The position numbers and the translations under genes are program-made. From NCBI GenBank assembly GCA_016784735.1, contig JADHUC010000099.1:1-35432 (forward strand): a DNA stretch of 35,432 nt, in the 5' to 3' direction. This stretch comes from Pirellulaceae bacterium. Lineage in GTDB: Bacteria > Planctomycetota > Planctomycetia > Pirellulales > Pirellulaceae. Within the stretch, counting starts at the first letter, position 1; every line of letters begins with the position of its first letter. Of this stretch, positions 9,082-17,004 are shown piece after piece. A model generated the notes under the pieces. It made no database searches and had not been told where the DNA came from. It worked only from the letters and a program-made list of their open reading frames with translations.

Positions 9082-12000
9082 GGTCGCCTCCATTCCCTGA
9101 ACTCCTTAGGCATCTCCAGCGGCTTGACCGAGTGCTTGCGGGCCTTGGCCGAGTCGTCGCTGCCGCGGAAGCGGAGTGTTGTACCCTCGACTATCGCTTC
9201 CTGCCAGACCTCGCCGTTGTAGTTCAGACCCACGATCGCCACCCGCGCGTCGCTGGCCAGCGGGCCGGCTTCGGCCGCCTTGCCGGTGTCGTTCAGCATG
9301 ACCCAAGTCTCGTAGCGGATCTTATTGCTCGGATCCATCTCGCTGACGAGCTTCACCACGGTCAGGTCATCATTGTCGGTGGCCACCTCGATCCGCTTCG
9401 GATCTTTGCTGTCGGCCGGTGGTTCGATCAGCTCTGATGGGCGAATGGTCGGTGTGTGTGGCAACAAGAGGGTCGTAAAGGTGATCTCCTGACCGGCCCG
9501 GGCCATGCCGCTCCAGGTCTGGCGCAGTTGGACGGGTGAACCGCGGTAGGGGTTTTCCAGGTACCGATCCACGACCGTGTGCTTGCGGTCGTCGCGTGGC
9601 GCGAAATACACCATCAAGTCCCAGGCGGGATTCTTGATCGACTGCACGCCGCGGCCCAATCCTAAACCGGTGTAATACAACTCGTTGTAGTACGCGTTAA
9701 ACCAGTTCGGGCCGCATTCGGGCCCAAGCGAGCGGGTTTGGATGCACGGCCCGAGTCGCACTTTCATGGTGGTCTCGAATTTTGCCCGGTCCTTCACGAC
9801 CATGAATCCGTTCTTGTAGAACAAGATGTCGCGCGTGTAGGTGACCGGCAAGTGCTGGTAGGGCGTGGTGACGATCCGCACGAAGGTGAATGCGGGATCG
9901 TCCACAAAGATTGGTACTTCGGTGGTCATCGGTCGCGGGTCGGACGCCAAACCGTCCAAGTCCTCGATCCACAGCAGGTTCTGGAAGTTGGGGACGTTTT
10001 CGTAATAGCCCTGGCCCGACAACAGAGCCGCGTCGTGGATCGTCAGTGCGATGATGTTGCCCGGGACTTCGCCGCCATGGCCAGCGATCGGCAGCAACTC
10101 GACAAGGCCCCACATGTTCTGGGCTTTCGTACCGCTAGACAGCACAACCTTGTCGGGGATCCAGTGCGCGGCGTCCATCTCCCTGGGACTCGTGCCCGGA
10201 CGAGCCCGACGTCGTTCGAGCGACACTTGCGCAAGCGGATGCCGCCACGTCACGCGGCTGGCCGAAGGCGGCGGCGTCGGGGCGACGCTGTCGTCGGCCA
10301 TCAGGTAGGCCATAACAAAGTTGTCGATCGCCGTGTCGAACGGGATGTGGTACTGATTGGCGTGATGGTCCAAATGGTTGTAGTAGTACTCGGCAATGCG
10401 GTGGCTGGTCCAGCGGAACCGCCCTTCGCGCGACAGCTTGCTGATCCACTCATAGACCCACATACTCATACCGACCTCGTGCCAGCCTGAGCAGGAGGCA
10501 AACTGCGGCACCGCGCCGCTGGGGCTGACCATTTCGACGTAGCGGCGCATCGTCTTCATGTAGCCAGGGTGTTTCAGGAAGGCGTCCCAGTCACCCGTGT
10601 GACAGTAGATGGCGACGGCCGCGTCGAAGAATACCCAGTGGTAACCTGGCGAGGCGTCGTCGCTGTCGCCCACCACGCCGATCAGCTTATCGTGGTGATC
10701 GACGTAATCGACCACGCGAGGATCGACCGGTTTGCCGTCTTCTTCGGCCACCAAACGGGCCGCCTTCAGCACGGCATATCGATGCCAAACGCGGTTGTGC
10801 GTGCCGCTCTCGGCCAACAACTCCTTGGCGGGCTGGGCGGCCACCTTGTACAAACCTTCGCGATATCGCCGCTCGGCGTCTTTGGGGGCGAAGGGATTTT
10901 CTTGCGGGTCCTTCATCCACGTCATGTAGCGGTACATCGCCGCGGCGGTGAACTTGAACCAGCCGTGACGTTCCATGAGCTGATCCAGGGTGATGTCCAT
11001 GACTTGGCGGGCAAGGTCCACATACTCCTTGTCGCCGGTGATCCGGTACAGGGCCATACACCGGAACGCGTCCCTGTACGCATAGGGGCTGTTTGTTTTG
11101 ATCTGCTGCTGGGTCGAACTTTTCAGCGACGGCTCGCACCATTTGCGGATGTAGGGAACGTAGTCCTCCTTGCCCTTAATGAACCCGTGCTTGTACCAAC
11201 CGTTTCGATGAGCGGCGTAGGCGTTGTGCGACACACGCCCGGGCGGCATGTGGTGGATCTCGCCCGGCAGGTTCCGTACCAGTGGCGGCGCCGGCTTTGG
11301 TTCGACGATCGTCACCGGCACGGTGGCGATCACGACTGCCGCCTCGCCGACCGGGGACGCCAACTCCTGGATGGTGTAGCGGCCGGGTTTGCTGACCGTG
11401 CCAGCGGCGAATTCCACAACCGCGTTGCCCGTCTTTCCCTGTGGCACGTCCAGACCGACAGGCTTGGCGGCCACGGTCTGGTTGCTGCTGTCGACCACAC
11501 GGATCGACTCGATACGGCAGATTCCATCCAGGGCGTCCAACTCGGCGCGAACGGCCCACGGCTCGTTGGCCGGTACCTCGTCGGCCGAGACGGTCAGCGT
11601 CCCCAGCATGTCGCGGCGGCTCGCCAGGCGGAACGTTGGCTCGTCTTTCGGTACGCCAGTGAACCCCCAGCCCACTTGGTTCAATGCCTCGTCCGGGTCG
11701 ATGTCGGCCGCCAGGAACGAGATAAACAACCGCTCGCCTGGCCGGGCCACGTACTCCAGGTCTTTCCAGGGGACGGCCGCTTCGACGTTGTATCCGTTGG
11801 GCGTTTCCGCAACCGCCCATTTGCTGTGTTCGGTCAGCACCCAGTACAGGTCACGCTTGTCGAGCAGATCCGGGCGAATGTCCAACAGCTTGCCGCGAGG
11901 ATTCTGGCCCATTGGCGCGTAACGCAGGCCCAGAAAAGGCGTGGCCGAGAACGGCGAATTCGACTTCATCGGCTGGCGGAACGAAGCCACCGACACCATC

Positions 12001-12392
12001 AAGCTGTCGCAGCCCCAGCCCGCCGGCCCCTGGTTCCCGTAACTGTCCGGCTTCACGCCCCGCAAGTGGTCGTCAATCATCTGGCCGGCCACGTACAGAT
12101 ACTCGTCGTCCCAGGCCAGAGCCGCTTTGCCGCTTAGGTCACTGTCACCCTTCAGTGGGCTGGTCGGATCGTTGCCATGGAGGCTCGTCATGGGCCCCTT
12201 GGCTGTGGGGCTGATCACGTAGGGCGTGTCGGCCATGTCCCACTCGTCCAGCTTGCCGTCAATGGAGATCGGCTTGTCCGGCTTCGTGATCACGTACTGC
12301 TGGGGCGTGTCAACGATCTCCGCCGCTCCCAACCATCCACTGAATCCAACCAGCAATACTGCGAAAGCCCACTTGTGCCACGCGTGTCTCAT
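9078..12392 (-). CDS. CBM9-like/DOMON plus alpha-alpha toroid secreted protein (putative polysaccharide lyase)
   Basis: A 1104-aa exported protein. The start at 12392 is preferred over an in-frame ATG 27 nt upstream because AAGGAA lies about 7 nt before it and the signal peptide (WAFAVLLVGFSGWLGAAE) then begins normally. Residues about 35-275 form a CBM9-like carbohydrate-binding domain (SIDGKLDEWD, AALAWDDEYLYVAGQMIDDH, YNVEAAVPWKDL). Residues about 380-700 are helical and aromatic-rich with repeated Tyr/Trp/His (YAYRDAFRCMALYRITGDKE, ASPGYHWVFFDAAVAIY, CSGWHEVGMSMWVYEW), the pattern of an alpha/alpha toroid as in alginate, heparin and hyaluronan lyases. Residues about 740-1104 are beta-rich, like the C-terminal sandwich of those lyases. 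I could not match a named lyase family, so enzymatic activity is inference. Its stop overlaps the start of the GH172-like gene (ATGA), which implies the two act together. Confidence 0.62.
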   Translation of the reverse strand: MRHAWHKWAFAVLLVGFSGWLGAAEIVDTPQQYVITKPDKPISIDGKLDEWDMADTPYVISPTAKGPMTSLHGNDPTSPLKGDSDLSGKAALAWDDEYLYVAGQMIDDHLRGVKPDSYGNQGPAGWGCDSLMVSVASFRQPMKSNSPFSATPFLGLRYAPMGQNPRGKLLDIRPDLLDKRDLYWVLTEHSKWAVAETPNGYNVEAAVPWKDLEYVARPGERLFISFLAADIDPDEALNQVGWGFTGVPKDEPTFRLASRRDMLGTLTVSADEVPANEPWAVRAELDALDGICRIESIRVVDSSNQTVAAKPVGLDVPQGKTGNAVVEFAAGTVSKPGRYTIQELASPVGEAAVVIATVPVTIVEPKPAPPLVRNLPGEIHHMPPGRVSHNAYAAHRNGWYKHGFIKGKEDYVPYIRKWCEPSLKSSTQQQIKTNSPYAYRDAFRCMALYRITGDKEYVDLARQVMDITLDQLMERHGWFKFTAAAMYRYMTWMKDPQENPFAPKDAERRYREGLYKVAAQPAKELLAESGTHNRVWHRYAVLKAARLVAEEDGKPVDPRVVDYVDHHDKLIGVVGDSDDASPGYHWVFFDAAVAIYCHTGDWDAFLKHPGYMKTMRRYVEMVSPSGAVPQFASCSGWHEVGMSMWVYEWISKLSREGRFRWTSHRIAEYYYNHLDHHANQYHIPFDTAIDNFVMAYLMADDSVAPTPPPSASRVTWRHPLAQVSLERRRARPGTSPREMDAAHWIPDKVVLSSGTKAQNMWGLVELLPIAGHGGEVPGNIIALTIHDAALLSGQGYYENVPNFQNLLWIEDLDGLASDPRPMTTEVPIFVDDPAFTFVRIVTTPYQHLPVTYTRDILFYKNGFMVVKDRAKFETTMKVRLGPCIQTRSLGPECGPNWFNAYYNELYYTGLGLGRGVQSIKNPAWDLMVYFAPRDDRKHTVVDRYLENPYRGSPVQLRQTWSGMARAGQEITFTTLLLPHTPTIRPSELIEPPADSKDPKRIEVATDNDDLTVVKLVSEMDPSNKIRYETWVMLNDTGKAAEAGPLASDARVAIVGLNYNGEVWQEAIVEGTTLRFRGSDDSAKARKHSVKPLEMPKEFREWRRP

Positions 12393-12420
12393 GTGTCGTT
12401 CCTTCCGCTTGAGGCTCAAC

Positions 12421-12472
12421 GCTTGCGAAGCCGGTCGAGGAATCTCAGGACTTGTTCAGCTTCGCAGCAAGC
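12421..12472. promoter_or_regulatory. Imperfect inverted repeat in divergent promoter region
   Basis: GCTTGCGAAGC (12421-12431) and GCTTCGCAGCAAGC (12459-12472) are reverse complements apart from a 3-nt insertion. The right half overlaps the proposed -35 box of the toxin-antitoxin operon, as expected for an autoregulatory operator. It could alternatively be part of the leader of the divergent minus-strand gene. Confidence 0.35.
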
Positions 12473-12489
12473 CGCTCACGTAGTATAAT
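12461..12489 (+). promoter_or_regulatory. Sigma-70-type promoter of the DUF433/DUF5615 operon
   Basis: A perfect TATAAT (12484-12489) lies 17 bp downstream of TTCGCA (12461-12466, four of six matches to TTGACA). Expected transcription start is near 12496, giving a leader of about 45 nt before the GTG start at 12540. Confidence 0.5.
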
Positions 12490-12539
12490 CAATGTGAAGT
12501 TTGAGTGTCCCGCGAAACAGGTGTAGAGGGAGCCATAAG

Positions 12540-12875
12540 GTGAATTTGAGAGTACAGGCCGATCCGCCGCCTCTCTATGATGCAAACGATCGCGTGGTCC
12601 GCATATCGGGTACCAGGATTCCACTCGAACGCGTTGTCCGAGCGTTCCTTGCTGGATCGACGCCCGAGCAGATCGCTCAGGACTACGACGTGCTGTCCAT
12701 CGAAGATGTGTATGCCGTCGTCAACTACTACTTGCACCACCGGCCCGAAGTCGACGCCTATCTGGCTGAAGCCGAACACGACGCCGCAAGGATCCGGGAC
12801 GAAATAGAAGAACGGCACGATCCCGCGGGAATTCGTGCTCGACTCCTCGCCAGACGTTCGGCGAAGGCGGAATGA
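12540..12875 (+). CDS. DUF433 antitoxin (VapB-like)
   Basis: A 111-aa protein of the DUF433 family, the usual antitoxin partner of DUF5615 PIN-like toxins. The start is a GTG at 12540 with GGGAG 7 nt upstream; a TTG at 12501 is in frame but has no SD and would place the start close to the promoter. Core motif seen: RISGTRIPLERVVRAFLAGSTPEQIAQDY (residues about 22-50), followed by VYAVVNYYLHHRPEVDAYL, the winged-helix-like DNA/toxin-binding core. The C-terminal 35 residues are charged and helical, likely the toxin-neutralising tail. It is followed one nucleotide later by the toxin gene. Operon autorepression is expected from family behaviour. Confidence 0.85.
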   Translation: MNLRVQADPPPLYDANDRVVRISGTRIPLERVVRAFLAGSTPEQIAQDYDVLSIEDVYAVVNYYLHHRPEVDAYLAEAEHDAARIRDEIEERHDPAGIRARLLARRSAKAE

Positions 12876-12876
12876 C

Positions 12877-13230
12877 ATGATTCGGTTTCTTTCCGACGAA
12901 GACTTCAACGGCCGAATCGTGCGAGGCCTCTTCCTGCGGAAGAGCGACCTCGACCTAGTCCGCGTACAGGACGTTGGGCTGCTTGGAGCGGATGACGACG
13001 AGGTTCTCGAATGGGCCGACCAGAATGGTCGCGTCCTGCTGACCCATGATGGCCGTACGATGCCGAATCACGTTCGGAATCGCTTGGCAGCCGGCTCACA
13101 CCTGCCGGGTGTATTCATTGTCGACGATCTCGCCTCCATCGGTGATTGCGTCGAAGACATCTTGCTCGTGGCCGAGTGCAGCGAAGAAGGCGAGTGGGAA
13201 GACCAAATACACTACTTGCCATTCAAGTGA
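12877..13230 (+). CDS. DUF5615 PIN-like toxin
   Basis: A 117-aa protein of the DUF5615 (PIN-like, Mut7-C-related) family, presumed RNA-cleaving toxin. The frame is open upstream, but the ATG at 12877 is chosen because it begins the family start MIRFLSDEDFNGRIVRGL and sits one nucleotide after the antitoxin stop. Acidic residues in LSDEDFN (Asp7, Asp9) and the LLTHDGRTMP motif (His-Asp near 69-70) are the conserved active-site-like positions of the family. The C-terminal IVDDLASIGDCVEDILLV segment is also typical. RNase activity is inferred from the family. Confidence 0.85.
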   Translation: MIRFLSDEDFNGRIVRGLFLRKSDLDLVRVQDVGLLGADDDEVLEWADQNGRVLLTHDGRTMPNHVRNRLAAGSHLPGVFIVDDLASIGDCVEDILLVAECSEEGEWEDQIHYLPFK

Positions 13231-13271
13231 CGTGCATTCTCCGTCATAGCTCGGACCGGCTGTGCTCTCGT

Positions 13272-16200
13272 CTATTTCAGCACGACGGTTGCCACGCCGG
13301 ACGCGCGGATCGGTACACTCACTGTTCCGTTTCGGACCTCCAACGACTCTTGCGGCACCTCGACGAGGTTGCAGGCAGTCGCCTCTTCAAACGCTACTTG
13401 AGGAAGCCGCACCTGGGCGGTGGTCGGCTTGCCGGCGACTTCCCACAGCCGCAGCAAGAGGCCCTCGCCGGACTCCGCCCGTTTCATTCCGATCAAGAGC
13501 ACGTTGGGTTGGTCGATCTCGATTAGGCTGGATGAACCGGCAGGCAGGGGCCGATCCGGTTGAGCATCGGTCTTGACCGCGATCAGCGGGTTGGATGCGG
13601 CCCAGCCGAATCGCGCGGACTCGACGGTGTCGGCCTTCGCGTCGCTGGTGATCGAGAAGCGGAACGTTAATTCCCCTCCCTGGCCCGGCTGATAGTTAGT
13701 GAACCAGTAGTTGTTCATCACGTATGCGTACAAGTGCCCGTTCGTGATCGGAAGCTCCGTCTGCCACTTGCCGCGATTGATGTCTTGGAAGCAGACCAGC
13801 GGGGCGTCGGGCGTGGACCACGTGATCGCCGCATCTGAGGACTCGACCTGGACGAAGTGCTGCACGGTGAACCAGTCCAGACAGGCGCCCGGCAGCATGT
13901 GCTCGTCGGGCCGCTGGATCACCAGCGGGGCCTCGTAGCGGAACGTCGGCTTGTCTGCCGCAAAAGGATACGCGAAATAGACCGCCTCTTTGTCATGCGT
14001 TCTTGTCTTGGTCAGACGGTTGCTGATATCCACACGTTTCAAATCGTTCCACACGGTCACTTCCGTGGTGATTGCCGGCGTCATTTCCGCCGAACTCTCA
14101 ATGATCATGCGTTGGCCTAATTCGCCGAGGCTCACCGCGCGTAGCGTCGCTTTCTCCGGGCTGTGGATGACCAGTTCGGCATCGGGGCTCTGGTCTCGGA
14201 CAATGCGGCTGTCATCGCCGCCGGAGACGTACAGGTACTGATTCAATTGGTAAGACGCTTTGCCGTCGACCAACTCGCGGTCAAGCTCTTCGTCCATCAA
14301 GCTGGTGATCGCGCCGGTCGTCGGGTCGAACTGGAGGCTATAGAAACGACTTTCGATCCGAGTGCCTTCCAGCGGCTGAGCGGTAGGCACGTCGGCCTTC
14401 GGCCCGAGGCGAAGCGCGCGATACCCGCACGAGGGCACGTCGCGCACGATGGCCAAAGTCGTTTCTCCCACCCTGCAGCAAGCCGATGATGGATCGACCA
14501 CCGATGTGCCCTCGGGCAGGCTAACTTCCAGAAGGTCGGTCCGAGGCCAGCTTGCCGTGTTCAGCACTACCAGCGAGCGATCTTCGATGTTCACCAGCGA
14601 CGCAAGTGCGTTCGCGCCTTGTTCCAAGAGCTGGCGGCTCTGCTGATCCGCGTCCACCGCGAATTGCGACTTGATCTTCCATTGGCCGATGGCCTGCTCG
14701 TGGTCCGGTTCTCGGACCGAGTAGGACGATCCCCACGTGTGCTCGTCGTACAGCATTGCATTTCGCCAGGCTTCGTCGACGGTCTGCCTGGGGTACTGCT
14801 GCCGGCTATCCAATCGAGAGGCCAGCGACAGCAGTCGCTCGGCCGAATCAAGCGACTCGTGGGCATTGCGACACAGGGCGGTCTCGCGAGCCGACGAACC
14901 GGCGCCATCCTCCCAGTACGTCCCCCCGCTGCCGCGCACCACCGGAAGCTGATCGCCGTAATTCTCCTCGATGTACTCGAAGAACTCGGCGTTGTCGCAC
15001 AGGATCATTTCGGGGAACGCGTAGCGATCGTTCCACTCCTTAGCCACTACAGGCAGTCGCGGATCAACCAAACGATTGTCGCTGACCGCGCCGTTGCCGA
15101 AGATGGCATCGTAGGGGTAGTGCTCCCGCTCTTCGTATTCGCGAATGATGGCCGTGGTTCGTTTGCGGGCGGTCTCCAGGTCGTCGTGCAGTCCGAACCG
15201 CCAGGCGTACGCGATGCTCTTGATGAACACCATCAGAACGCGGCTGCCATCGGGGCCCTCCCACCAACACGGGCTCTTGTCGTACATCTCGGTGAAAGTG
15301 TACCCCCGGGTGTTGTTGATGCCGTTACTGAAGTAGCGGATGCCCGCGCCCGCCAGCATCATCGGCGTGGCGCCAACGCAGGTGGGCACGTCGTTGATCA
15401 TCGCGCAGGAGTACGGCACGCCATGCTCGCGGTGCAGGCGATGAGCGAGATACGTCTGACGGCAAAACTCCTCGTGCGAACAGAGCCCGGTGAGGATGTT
15501 CACATACAGGGCCTGTACGCCGATCTTGCGTTGCCGAGCCAGTTCAAGGAATCTCGCGATCTGATTCTCGTCCCGCGTGGCCAGGAAGTTTTCCACCTGC
15601 CAGGCCACTTCGCAGTTCCATTTGAAATCAGGATACTGCTTGATCAGCTCGATGGCCGTGTCGATGTTCTGGCTGTTGCGCTCGGCGCATTCAGGCTGAA
15701 GGTGAGTGTAGCCGATGTCGGTATGGGCGCTGGCGGCCACGAAGATCTTCCACTTCCGTTGCGGCGGCACGGTCACCGTGGTCGACTTGGACCGGCCATC
15801 GACCGTCGCCGTCACTTTCACATCGAGCGGCTCGGCCGAATCGGGTACGCCGACTTCGCGTGACAGCGAGACGAACGAGTCCAACTGGTCGACGGTCATT
15901 TCGGATTTCTCCCCAGCGGCTTCCACACGTAGCGTCACGTCGGCAGCCGGAGCGGTCAACGTGACGCCCACCTCCACAACGCGGCGCAACTGGTCGTCTT
16001 CGCGAAAGAAGAAGATCGTTGGCGTGACGGTTAGGGAGTGGACTTCCGGAAGCGGCATTTTGCCGGCCGGGTTGTTCAGTAGGGCAAGAGCGTCGTACTG
16101 CACCCAGGACCCGTTTTGGCAGGCTAGCACGATCTGATTATCCCCTTTGCGAAACAGGTCCGCGGGCAAGGCCAGCTCGATCTTCTGCGGCTTGCCCGCC

Positions 16201-16628
16201 GCGGGATCAGTCAGCGAGTCGTCGCCTCCGCCCGGCTTGAGCCGGAAACGGCCCGTACGCTCCCCGATGGAGATGGTATACGTCGGCGGTTGACGACCGT
16301 GCGCGTCGCACAACTGAATGCGAAGCGTAAAGACGCCGTGGGGCTCTTCGGGCAGCGAAAACCGAATCGCAAGCGGATGCACCCGGCTGCCGGCCCATGG
16401 GTCCGCCGGTCCCGGATGGATGAAGGGCCAGTGGCGCGCCGGGTCGCTGGCGCCGATGTTAAACACGGGGCGCGGGGCTGGAAAATGCTCCCGGTACGAT
16501 TCGCAGTCGCCAGCGACGGCAAACTCCTGGTAGTTGCGGTCCGGCTCGCCGATCTGCCAAACCACGCGCTCCGATGCCCCCGCCAGCGACGAACCCATCA
16601 ACACGATAACGGCCAAAATTCGGAACAT
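13272..16628 (-). CDS. GH38-like alpha-mannosidase with N-terminal lyase-type jelly-roll domain
   Basis: An 1118-aa exported glycosidase. The frame runs upstream through a palindrome to 16745, but the start at 16628 is favoured by a GGGGGA SD and the signal peptide MFRILAVIVLMGSSLAGAS. Residues about 22-195 resemble the beta-sandwich (domain III-like) of PL4 rhamnogalacturonan lyases: VVWQIGEPDRNYQEF, LRIQLCDAHGRQPPTYTISI, GDNQIVLACQNGSWVQYDAL. Residues about 290-600 form the GH38 catalytic region: ASAHTDIGYTH supplies the zinc-binding His302/Asp304, and MINDVPTC supplies the probable nucleophile Asp413, 109 residues later; the spacing in GH38 enzymes is close to this. The rest is the beta-rich C-terminal half typical of GH38. 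It is divergent from classical alpha-mannosidases, so sugar specificity is open. It is transcribed divergently from the rhamnosidase-like gene. Confidence 0.75.
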   Translation of the reverse strand: MFRILAVIVLMGSSLAGASERVVWQIGEPDRNYQEFAVAGDCESYREHFPAPRPVFNIGASDPARHWPFIHPGPADPWAGSRVHPLAIRFSLPEEPHGVFTLRIQLCDAHGRQPPTYTISIGERTGRFRLKPGGGDDSLTDPAAGKPQKIELALPADLFRKGDNQIVLACQNGSWVQYDALALLNNPAGKMPLPEVHSLTVTPTIFFFREDDQLRRVVEVGVTLTAPAADVTLRVEAAGEKSEMTVDQLDSFVSLSREVGVPDSAEPLDVKVTATVDGRSKSTTVTVPPQRKWKIFVAASAHTDIGYTHLQPECAERNSQNIDTAIELIKQYPDFKWNCEVAWQVENFLATRDENQIARFLELARQRKIGVQALYVNILTGLCSHEEFCRQTYLAHRLHREHGVPYSCAMINDVPTCVGATPMMLAGAGIRYFSNGINNTRGYTFTEMYDKSPCWWEGPDGSRVLMVFIKSIAYAWRFGLHDDLETARKRTTAIIREYEEREHYPYDAIFGNGAVSDNRLVDPRLPVVAKEWNDRYAFPEMILCDNAEFFEYIEENYGDQLPVVRGSGGTYWEDGAGSSARETALCRNAHESLDSAERLLSLASRLDSRQQYPRQTVDEAWRNAMLYDEHTWGSSYSVREPDHEQAIGQWKIKSQFAVDADQQSRQLLEQGANALASLVNIEDRSLVVLNTASWPRTDLLEVSLPEGTSVVDPSSACCRVGETTLAIVRDVPSCGYRALRLGPKADVPTAQPLEGTRIESRFYSLQFDPTTGAITSLMDEELDRELVDGKASYQLNQYLYVSGGDDSRIVRDQSPDAELVIHSPEKATLRAVSLGELGQRMIIESSAEMTPAITTEVTVWNDLKRVDISNRLTKTRTHDKEAVYFAYPFAADKPTFRYEAPLVIQRPDEHMLPGACLDWFTVQHFVQVESSDAAITWSTPDAPLVCFQDINRGKWQTELPITNGHLYAYVMNNYWFTNYQPGQGGELTFRFSITSDAKADTVESARFGWAASNPLIAVKTDAQPDRPLPAGSSSLIEIDQPNVLLIGMKRAESGEGLLLRLWEVAGKPTTAQVRLPQVAFEEATACNLVEVPQESLEVRNGTVSVPIRASGVATVVLK

Positions 16629-16681
16629 GACATTTCCCCCAAACTGCGATATCACTCCGTCGAAGAAGTCGCGCGAAATGC

Positions 16682-16752
16682 GTAGGTTATGCTTCAGCAT
16701 ATCGCCTCTCAGTATACCGCCCCACTGTTCGATATGCTGAAGCATAACCTAC
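16682..16752. repeat. REPIN-like inverted repeat, GTAG family (ATGCTTCAGCAT type)
   Basis: Arms 16682-16704 and 16730-16752 are perfect 23-bp reverse complements around a 25-bp centre. Each arm starts with GTAG and contains its own hairpin TATGCT-TC-AGCATA (16688-16701 in the left arm). A GTAG tetranucleotide followed by a short palindrome, in inverted pairs, is the definition of a REP doublet. It lies in the 5' leader of the mannosidase-like gene, so it would also be transcribed and fold in that mRNA. Confidence 0.85.
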
Positions 16753-16897
16753 TTGAATTGGTCGAATTGACACATGCTGCGGTGCCTCTCCTGCCGGAGA
16801 TGCAGCACGCGACCTATTGTACCAGCCGTCGATGGGCCATGTAGAAGGTCGTTGGGATTTCGGATGCCCAGCGGGAAGCGAGAGCACGGCGCGCGAA

Positions 16898-16925
16898 TTG
16901 ACACTCCTTTCGGCCCCGCTAACAT
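16898..16925 (+). promoter_or_regulatory. Candidate promoter for the GH106-like gene
   Basis: Perfect -35 TTGACA (16898-16903), 16-bp spacer and TAACAT (16920-16925, four of six). It would start transcription near 16932, about 73 nt before the ATG at 17005. The -35 box lies within one copy of the repeated CGAATTGACAC, so a regulator could bind over it. Confidence 0.45.
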
Positions 16926-17004
16926 AGACCGCTTGGCGCGGGCCGAGGCGCGAGCATTCGCGAATTAGAGATGCCTTATTAACGCTTTACATGCTGAGGT
17001 AAAC

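Larger units (their letters stand above)
16629..17004. other. 376-bp divergent intergenic region
   Basis: Gene-free space between the mannosidase-like and rhamnosidase-like starts. It holds a perfect inverted repeat (16682-16752), an 11-bp direct repeat CGAATTGACAC at 16763-16773 and 16894-16904, a hairpin at 16775-16807 (TGCTGC/GCAGCA with an inner TCTCC-TGCC-GGAGA) and a promoter toward the rhamnosidase. No convincing ORF is present. Confidence 0.7.

Noticed and set aside
10569..12137. 522-codon open frame on the plus strand within the CBM9/toroid gene
   Set aside because: Antisense shadow; the minus-strand gene has a signal peptide, binding-domain motifs and an SD.
14619..15863. 414-codon open frame on the plus strand within the GH38-like gene
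   Set aside because: Antisense shadow of the catalytic region with no domain or SD.
16629..16745. Upstream extension of the GH38-like gene to 16745
   Set aside because: The extra codons run through the palindrome and would put the signal peptide 40 residues inside the protein; the start at 16628 has its own SD.
16629..17004. Possible tRNA or small RNA gene in the largest gene-free stretch
   Set aside because: No cloverleaf pattern or TTCGAAT-type T-loop was seen. The hairpin at 16775-16807 is short and has no terminator next to it, so it is left as a feature of the region.
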